This document shows positions 57,083 to 64,000 of a stretch of 64,000 nucleotides of DNA, in pieces. The notes beneath the pieces were generated by a model. The model did not search any database, was not told the DNA's origin, and saw only the letters and a program-made list of their open reading frames with translations. The position numbers and the translations under genes are program-made. The stretch comes from Imbricaverruca yamaguchii. Lineage: Eukaryota; Arthropoda; Thecostraca; Neoverrucidae. Positions within the stretch are counted from its first letter, which is position 1. Each line of letters opens with the position of its first letter. The stretch covers positions 1,676,001 to 1,740,000 of the forward strand of contig JAOTOL010001550.1 of the NCBI GenBank assembly GCA_034440575.1, given 5' to 3'.

Positions 57083-59078
57083 TTTCCCTGCCGCCGCCCA
57101 CGTCAGAACCAGCGCCAAGTGCCCGGAGCGGCACCAGGCTGCCGGACTCTGTGCCGGTGCCGACGGCGCTCACCGTCCTCCCGTTGACGTCCGCGTCAAT
57201 ATCAGTGTTGAAATCAAAACGTCATTGTACATCGGCATTGTATGTAGTTGTAGAGTTGGTCGTGCAAGCCGGTGGTGGCGGGGCGGCCGCTGTGCTGCGT
57301 CGGCAGCGCTGCCGACACCGCTTCCCTCCCCGTGCTGAGTGTTTACCGAACGGCGGTGCGTGTGTGTGTGGCCGTACCGGCAGTCGGCGTGGTCGGGTGG
57401 TGGGCGGGAAGGCGGCGCGTGCGTTAAGGCGCCCACGCGCCCGCAGGCGTGTATTAAGCCGGGAGGTGATCGCACGTCCGTGTCCTCGGAGCGCTAGTTA
57501 ATCTGGGTGTGCCGCGATAACACCGACGCCCCGCGTCACCACTGAAGTGGGTGGTGGTGTTCATAAATATACATCAGTCTTGCTACACCTGAACCACTTA
57601 CGTAGCGATCAGTAACAGGCTCGAAAGCGGTTGTGTTGCCACCTGGTCTGATTCAGTGTTGAGGCTGAAAGCCGTCCTCTCGGGTCCCGTTGATGTCACA
57701 GAACAGCTGTCAGACATATCAGCAAAGCTTGCTCCCAACCACCGGTGCACCCGCAGGTCAAGTCTGAAATTTTCTGTTATATTGCCGTTCTGCTTCTGGA
57801 GGATAATAAGCCTATTCCTCTCGCAACACCACGTGTGACCCCCGCCCCCCACCCCGCCCTCCGCCGGTCGGTACACCACACGACCTCCTCTGTGTCATGC
57901 ACATTATTTATTTGCATTCCAGTGTGCGTTGCCGCTTTGTGTGCCAACCTGTGAGGCGGGCCCGGGCCGTCGTGGCCGGCTCAGCCGCGCCAGGGTCGAC
58001 TCGGCCCCGCCGTGAAGCGCTGGCGCGCCTCTGTCCTCTTCCATTGTCATCGTGTGGACACCGTCGCCAAGTTGGTCCCGAACTGAATAGAATCCACAGG
58101 CGCAAGTGAGCTGGTTTTCCTGCGTGGAGAGACGGGGACGGCGAGACGGGGCACCCGCAACCAGGTCGGCACGGCCAAGCGCGTTTAACGAGTGAAGGGT
58201 ATCAGATACACCAAGGGATTCGATCGTCAGCTTGATTCGCACCTGGTACTAGGAGACTCGTTGAATACATGCTAACATCGTTGCTAGATTTCACGTCGAC
58301 ATGTCGGCGATTCTGTTAGTGCTACCATCGTCGGCATGACATCCCAATAATCTTGCTGGGCGTGGCATCGCTATGGCACAAGCCCACAATCTCGCATTGA
58401 CCAAAGGTGAGGAGCAGCACCACATCCTGACATGTTGTGAACGCGCACCAACAGCGCCTCCCAAACAACTGACAAGGCAACTATAATTTCGTAAGTGCTG
58501 TAGAAAGTGACAACTTGAAAGTTTGGTGGTTTAATTCACAACACATACAACATAATTGCGAAACACCGATATGCCTGATTACATAGCAAGTTTTTTGTGG
58601 TAGCCAAACTTGCGCCATCCCCCTCATGTTGTAGCATTAATCTCCCTAGACCTGTGTGGTGCATACTGATTGCTAAATGTGTTCGGTCAGCGCGCTTTGA
58701 TCCTACAACTTGTCTGACCGACAGTCATGCCTTCATTGCATCACAACATCAGCCATAATGTATGTGCTGTGCTTTCTGTTTAGCTGGACGCGGACTCTGA
58801 AACATTACCAGGGTGTGTGTTACCTATTTTAGCGTGTTCAATTATAAATCGATAGTTTGCATCACTATCAAAGGCTTCTAACTCTCCCTTTGCTTGACAA
58901 TGCAAGTCTATCACTTTTGCAAACGTAGCAGTGGCGAAGATGGTAGTGGTGGTGGCTGCAGTGGCAGTAGCAACAGTAACGACGAAAGAGAAGAGGACAA
59001 AAAGGGCAAGATGAACAGAAAGGAGCACCGGAAATAACAGCAACAATTTCAGTGACAGAGCCTTAACCCGCGCCGTTT

Positions 59079-59840
59079 CGAGGGGGGTCGTTGACGACCC
59101 CTCCCCCTCCCCCAAGGTTTTCCGCGGACACTGAAAGAACGGCGCGCGGAAGCGCGCCGAAATTTGGCAAGCCCTTCCCCATATCAATTTGACATGTTGT
59201 CCCAAAATTTTGAAGTCAGGTCCTCTAGGGTCACCGATCTAGTCAAGGTCAAGTGAGGTCACCTCCAAAAAAGTTCAGCCAGTCGTCACACTTTAACGGA
59301 TAGATATTTTAACGAAACTTTCAGCGTTTGCTTGTCTTCAGGGATACAACAAAGCGCATGAGAGGAATGTTTCATTTACCTCCGGTTTTTGATCACTTAT
59401 TAGTTTTGTATATTTGCCCATTAGAGTGAAAATCTAAGATTCTGGCTAAAGTAAGCAATTTTGTATTGGAGCAAGTTGACTTCGAACAACATTTGTCGGT
59501 CCGCTCTACCCAGTAGAAAATAAAAATTAAGGAAAACTTTAACTCAAAATTTGAAATTAAAAAACATAATTTTTGGGTGTCAAAAATTGTATGGTCCCGG
59601 CCGATTTCGCTTTCCTTTTCTAATTCCACATAATTGTTTTTTTAATCTCCCTCAAAATGAATTATCTAGAGCCGCAAATATGATGTAAGTCGTAAAAACC
59701 TAGGTCCCCTAGTGATCTCACTTTTTTTGGGGACATTTTTTGGGGTCGTGTCTGGCCCTACTCATCGAGCCATTTCCGATGACACCTATTTCGTTTTCGT
59801 GCGACGCCCAGTATGGAGATGAACGACCCCCCCCCCCGAG
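59079..59840. mobile_element. Possible inverted-repeat element
   Basis: tcgaggggggtcgtt near 59079-59093 and aacgaccccccccccccga near 59822-59840 are inverted copies apart from G-run length. The interior is AT-rich without coding potential. The ends are low-complexity, so this may be chance. Confidence 0.4.
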
Positions 59841-61125
59841 ACGGGGTGTGAGGATCCGACAGGAGAGACGTAGACCCCGAGACGGAGTAACGTAATCTAC
59901 AGCCGAGTTGCAAAGATGGCTGGCAAATGTCGAAGTTCAATTCGTGGTGGGATGAGTTCGATGACGTGAAAAGTGAGCTATAACTTGCTTTAGAAACTTC
60001 ATTAAACATAAAAAACAACTCCCATGAGCATTTTACGTGGAAGTTTGAGTATAGCAGCACGACCTTGCGCTGAAATGAACTTCAGTAGGAAGTTGGTATT
60101 GCTGTTAATGTGTGGCGCCACCAGCGCATGACTGAGACAAGGACCTGCCGAGGGTAGGCACTGTCAATACAAAATGTATATCAGTAAAAATTGTGCCAGT
60201 GGAATCAGAAGTGACACGAGAGTCTGTGTCGTATGCTAGCGGGCAGAAACAAAAGTCATGCGCCGTCAGCGCGGCGAAAATCCAGAAATTAAATAAAATC
60301 CACTATTTCGACTTCAGGTGCGATGCGGCACTGTCGAACGTTCTTCGACCACGACCAAAACTGGCACCCTCTCTGCAGCCATATTGACATAATTTGAAGG
60401 AACAGCCATTCGCAAACTTAGAAACTCGAAAAAAAGAATCCGGTGAAAAAGGGCGCGAGCTTATCACTTCCCGACAGCCGCAAAATTTCAATTAAAAAAA
60501 AAACAACTTCGATGCACATTTATGAGCACCGAAATCGTCCATTATCATCGAAAAACGAGTCGAAGGATTCTGCCCCCATCACGCACTAAGCTATTATCTA
60601 GAACGCATGCGTTCACTAAACTTAGAACTTGCCATTTTGCAACGGATAATATAGGGACCGATGCGAGAAAAAAAAACGCAGCCGATTCAGTTTACTTTGC
60701 TTTGGCAGCATACCAGCTTTCAAGCACGAGGAAAAAGTAAGGTTAAAACCAGCTTCGGCCAGGTACCCGCCTACCACCATACCATACAACCCCATCTTGA
60801 GCACAAATGTTAGCGTAACGCGCAACAAATGTTAGCGGGGGTCGGGTTGGCACTGTTGGGGCTCCACTGTTGGTCCATTGTCGCCATTATCAAATTAAAC
60901 GCGCAGCACGGGAGAAAACAAACTGACATCTCATTTCCTTTTATATAACAATTACAGGTCAACGATGGGCCGACACGCACCAAAAAGTGCACTCAGTGGC
61001 CGACTGCTGCGCACGGTCAGAATGCGGCCACGGACGCCGCGGCGGCCGTCGGAGCTGGGTCGGCGGCAGTGTCGACACGGCGGGACAGGCCCAGTCTCGG
61101 GACGGCCGGAGAGGCGTCGCTCACG

Positions 61126-61376
61126 TCAGCCGGCGGTAGCGCCCAGGGCGGTCGAGCGCGCCACGCGGAACGCCACGTCTTCGGGCGGTATTTTGGCGAC
61201 CTTGCGCACTTCCCGCGTGTGTGTGACGGGACACGTCATCTGCGTCCAGCTGGTGGGCACCATCAGGTGGCCCGCTTCGCTGTACGCCACGGCCACTCCC
61301 AGCTCGTTCTCGGCAGTCGATAGCACGTAGGAGAGCGCGTCGCCCAGTGACACCACCTTGGCCAGGATCACATCAC
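61126..61376 (-). CDS. EXOSC1: EXOSC1 last exon: C-terminal domain and stop
   Basis: Reverse strand: acceptor tttgcggacag, then bases completing Gly and DVILAKVVSLGDALSYVLST, AENELGVAVAYSEAGHLMVP, TSWTQMTCPVTHTREVRKVA, ending with a tail and TGA (61126-61128). Human CSL4 has the same 'DIVLAKVISLGDA', 'TAENELGV' and 'MVP.SW..M.CP.THT.E.RKVA' blocks, the C-terminal zinc-ribbon-like part. The tail beyond 'KVAKIPPE' (DVAFRVARSTALGATAG) is longer than in human. Confidence 0.95.
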
Positions 61377-63573
61377 CTGTCCGCAAACATTACAGCGTGA
61401 CAGCACACACACAACGCAGGCAGAAATCACATACACACACCAGTACGAGATCGCTCGATGAAAAGCAGCGCCAAGACAAGCATGTCGCAGCAGCATGGCA
61501 CCGGTGCGTGCGCAGAATTGTGGAATGGAATGAAATAACAGCTGCAATATTGAGTGGCTGAATACACACTAGGCATTAAGAGCGTGACAACGGACCGATC
61601 TGGGTTGTTCGGATACACTTTTTACTATACACACGGGAGTCGACTCACTCTTGCTTCGCCTTCCCATGTAATGAACGACTCCAGTAGGGGAATAACTGTC
61701 ACATCGTGCGGTGGAAAAGGAAGAGTCGGATCCAAGTTCCTCGAAAGTAATGGAAGCTAACGATACAAAGCATCAAAGTAGCTTATTGTTACCGAAAATC
61801 TTCAGTACATAGTGCATAATGTCAAATCCATCTTACATCATCCAGTTAAATTACAATCAGCTTCCATACATATTAGCCTGAGTTGGTCTAAGCATATTTC
61901 ACCTATTCGTAGACGGAATTGAGAAACAGGGATCGTGCAATATTAAACTTGGTATCACAAAGAACGCGCTTACGGACCCAAACAAAATGCTTGCGGACTC
62001 GAACAAAACGCTATCTATAGTGTCCGAAGAGCATGGCTTTGAAAGCCGATATATATCACTTCTTGAAACAAATTGTCTCCATTCGTGGCACAACAGAATT
62101 CTGCATCCATTAATGGAAATTGGCAGCTGTGTGTTAATATTTCCTCCCATCATTGATAAAAATAGAACGGGATGGTGGACTGTACCCACACCACTATCAC
62201 CACCATACACACATCCTGTACTGTTACTGTTATGATACTTACACGATCAAGATTGCAGGTGCAGGTTCTGTGGCCTATATTTCCCATTGGAAGCAACATG
62301 TCGACACTGTGTTTCATCACCCCGCAACAAAATGTGAACCGGGCTGAGGAGCTGAGGATCCCTGAGGACCAACATTGCTATGCAACGAATCTAAGGGCGA
62401 CGCACTAATTGGCACAGAAGTTGTCTTAGCTGTCTACGGGCCTACGTCACCACGCTGCTTATCCCGTGGTGCAGCGCTACTCACACAGCACGCAGCACTT
62501 CTGGCCTGGCCGGAAGCACTTCTTTCCCAGTGGTGCAGCACTACCCACAGCACACAGCACTACTAACCTGGCCGGAAGCACTGTTTGCCCAGTGGTGCAG
62601 CACTACCCACACCACGCGGCACTACTGACCTGACTGGAAGCACTGTTTGCCCAGTGGTGCAGCACTACCCACACCACGCAGCACTACTGACCTGGCCGGA
62701 AGCACTCGTACAGTTTGACCTTGTCCCGCTCCGTGGCGCGCACATCCTCCTTTTTCAGGACACCTCTGAACTTGTGTCGCAGCACGGTGTCGCCTATGCA
62801 GAGGATCTCGCAGCGGCAGAAGCGCGGGTTCACGTACGTCACCTGCGGCGGGCGCCACCGTCAACGAAAACCAAGGCGTCCAAGGCAAACGCGGCCAAGC
62901 GCAGACCGTCGCGTCTGCGCTCGGCGCAAACTCTTGCACCACCAGTGAATAACTTACGGACTAAACGTTAGCAAAGTCGCTACAACAGCAGAACAACCCA
63001 CGGGCTAGAGGTGTCAGCAGAGTCGCTGAAACAGCTGAACAACCCACGGGCTAGACGTGCCGAAGTCGCTACAACAGCTGAATAACTCAAGGACTAGACG
63101 TCAGCAAAGTCGGCACAACATATGAACAACCCACGGGCTAGACGCTTCAGCAATCGGGCTCGCTACAACTGATGAATAACTCACGGACCCAGACGTATCA
63201 GCAATTGCTATAGTTGCATTCATGCAAATATGGCATCGTTTCTAAACCGAAGTTCAAGGTTGGCTCGCTTCCCACTTACCCCAGCCTAAAAAAGGATACG
63301 AGAAGAAGACGAGGCAATGACAAAACAAGAAAATGTCACATTAACGACATTCTGTCACCTTAAACTCGAGCATCTCCCCGAAGCTCCTTGCAACAAGTGT
63401 ACACAACAGTACGGCCACCGTGGCCCATGAGGTTAGCATGACAGGATGGCACTGCTACCCGGGCGCCGGAGCAGCGCCCAGGACGGCACGGCAGTTACCT
63501 TGGCGGTGACCACACAGCCGGCAGTGGGCACGACGCTCTGCTCCCGACCGGTCAGCACCTGCACCACCTCCGT
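61126..63573 (-). CDS. EXOSC1: Exosome cap subunit CSL4 (EXOSC1), last three exons
   Basis: Gene-level entry. Minus-strand exons 63573-63499, 62842-62692 and 61376-61126 join in phase to 159 codons including TGA. CSL4 is one of three S1/KH cap proteins on the nine-subunit eukaryotic RNA exosome and helps feed RNA to the nuclease in nucleus and cytoplasm. The family motifs are all present: the 'FRG..KKEDVRATE.DKV..Y..FRPGD' run, 'LAKV.SLGDA', 'TAENELGV..A.SE.G..MVP.SW' and 'CP.THT.E.RKVA'. The missing N-terminal domain (about 50 residues in human) must be coded by exon(s) beyond the right edge. The gene converges on nab, with stops 5.7 kb apart. Confidence 0.94.
61377..62691 (-). other. EXOSC1: EXOSC1 intron (middle/last exon)
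   Basis: 1.3 kb. Its 5' end (plus-strand right side) is the 62-bp array; the rest is ordinary intron. Confidence 0.85.
62445..62706 (-). repeat. EXOSC1: 62-bp minisatellite containing the EXOSC1 exon end and splice donor
   Basis: On the plus strand gacctggccggaagcact recurs with the donor boundary at 62692 (real), 62630, 62568 and 62506, exactly 62 bp apart. On the minus strand each unit reads agtgcttccggccag-gtcagt with small changes; the fourth copy has GC instead of GT. The unit includes 15 coding bases (62692-62706) for the conserved CFRPG segment. The other half is gcccagtggtgcagcactac. Confidence 0.95.
62692..62842 (-). CDS. EXOSC1: EXOSC1 exon: S1 domain core
   Basis: Reverse strand: acceptor cgccgcag, then VTYVNPRFCRCEILCIGDTV, LRHKFRGVLKKEDVRATERD and KVKLYECFRP plus one base of Gly, then GTCAGT. 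'N.RF', 'FRG..KKEDVRATE.DKV' and 'FRPG' are CSL4 signatures. Phase 0 start, phase 1 end. The last 15 coding bases plus the donor recur three more times at exactly 62-bp steps inside the following intron. Confidence 0.95.
62843..63498 (-). other. EXOSC1: EXOSC1 intron (first/middle exon seen)
   Basis: 656 bp; its 3' half is the 46-bp array. Minus-strand GTAACT to CAG. Confidence 0.85.
62945..63200. repeat. 46-bp tandem repeat, about six copies
   Basis: The unit aacaacccacgggctagacg plus tgtcagcagagtcgctacaacagctg; spacing is 46, then 43 bp. It lies about 100 bp from the EXOSC1 exon acceptor, not at it. Confidence 0.88.
63499..63573 (-). CDS. EXOSC1: EXOSC1 exon: start of S1 domain
   Basis: Reverse strand: acceptor gccgccgacag, then 25 codons TEVVQVLTGREQSVVPTAGC plus VVTAK, then GTAACT. 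It aligns with the CSL4 segment ending '..LLPDVGAIVTCK', where the first strand of the S1 fold begins. Phase 0 at both ends. The preceding exon, with the N-terminal Gly-rich domain, is not found between 63574 and 64000. Confidence 0.91.
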
Positions 63574-64000
63574 CTGTCGGCGGCAGGGCGCGGCGTCACT
63601 GGCGCGTCACGCGTCACGCGTTACGCTACACGGGGCTACTGCGCTGCGGCCCGCACCACCAGTCACAGCACACGGTCCACAGGACAGCCGCTCCGGCAGC
63701 CTTGTAATGGCCACCTGGGTGGGTGTCGACCAGGACCGGAGGAGCGACAGGAAGTGGGAGAGCGCGATTTTCAGGAGTACCATTTCCCCAAAGAGGTGCC
63801 ATTGATTTATAAAATTTCCAGGTGGACACACCCGAGTGCACCTGGGTGGACGCCTTTTGCACTTCGGTGCCTTTTGTACTTCGTACTTTTGTACTCCTAT
63901 CCTGGAGATTTTCAGCCTTCGGCTGAAAATCTCGTAGTGGTGGATTGGAGTTCAGGGGTGCGTAGACATCTAGGGTCATTTTGCGCCCATCGGCTGAAAA
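63574..64000. other. EXOSC1: Right edge, upstream intron of EXOSC1
   Basis: No N-terminal CSL4 exon recognised. Contains 'cttttgcacttcg' direct repeats near 63850-63890 and the hairpin at 63905-63933. Confidence 0.65.
63905..63933. repeat. 29-bp perfect hairpin
   Basis: gagattttcagcc - ttc - ggctgaaaatctc; 13-bp arms, 3-bp loop. ggctgaaaa appears again at the last bases of the window. Confidence 0.95.

Larger units (their letters stand above)
55419..61125. other. Interval between convergent nab and EXOSC1 stops
   Basis: Should contain both 3' UTRs. GC-rich islets lie at 55.4-55.9, 57.1-57.5 and 57.95-58.25 kb. A (CCCA)n tract (57052-57082) and a candidate inverted-repeat element (59079-59840) are listed separately. 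An AATAAA at 60292-60297 (+) is 4.9 kb past the nab stop and not assigned. No gene recognised. Confidence 0.65.

Noticed and set aside
60905..60960. Minus-strand TATA-like motif (ttatataaaaggaa) as a promoter
   Set aside because: It lies downstream of the EXOSC1 stop with no gene to serve on that side; likely chance in AT-rich DNA.

Overview
The window is nuclear DNA of an animal. Coding sequence is split into short, phase-consistent exons bounded by GT/AG, introns run to 12.5 kb, and there is no operon structure. The proteins are bilaterian-type NAB and EXOSC1 (CSL4). Long minisatellites, (AT)n tracts, a tRNA-derived SINE and a decayed non-LTR retrotransposon fit a repeat-rich invertebrate. 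A protostome, possibly a crustacean, is my guess; the sequence does not settle it.

Layout. From 10421 to 55418 (+) lies almost all of one gene, an orthologue of the NGFI-A-binding corepressor NAB. It has 11 exons here; the first coding exon(s) must lie left of the window. The joined exons stay open for 562 codons including the stop and contain NCD1 (exon a), a mixed-charge Arg-Asp/Arg-Glu linker (exon b), NCD2 (exons c-e), a basic/acidic linker (f), a Gln/Leu/Glu coiled coil (g) and a C-terminal tail with two SUMO-type motifs (k). From 63573 down to 61126 (-) lie the last three exons of EXOSC1/CSL4, the S1-domain cap subunit of the RNA exosome; its N-terminus is beyond the right edge. The two genes converge on a 5.7 kb interval with no recognisable gene. 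They are unrelated in function and only share a neighbourhood.

Nearly everything else is intron filled with tandem repeats of about 11-62 bp units, microsatellites and mobile-element debris: a 921-bp inverted-repeat DNA element at 3169-4089, a LINE 3' fragment at 4197-4799, a SINE near 14305 and a foldback element at 16846-17603. Long frames over the arrays (32.5-34.0 kb, 39.3-40.9 kb, 49.0-49.7 kb) are by-products of repeats, not genes.

The most unusual observation is that many minisatellites are not randomly placed in introns. They start or end at a splice junction, with the period in register with the real site and each unit carrying a copy of it: 42 bp at the exon a donor, 59 bp at the exon e acceptor, 49 bp at the exon e donor, about 34 bp at the exon f acceptor, 32 bp at the exon h donor, and 62 bp at an EXOSC1 donor on the other strand. 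In EXOSC1 the unit includes 15 nt of conserved coding sequence, which argues that the exon edge seeded the array.
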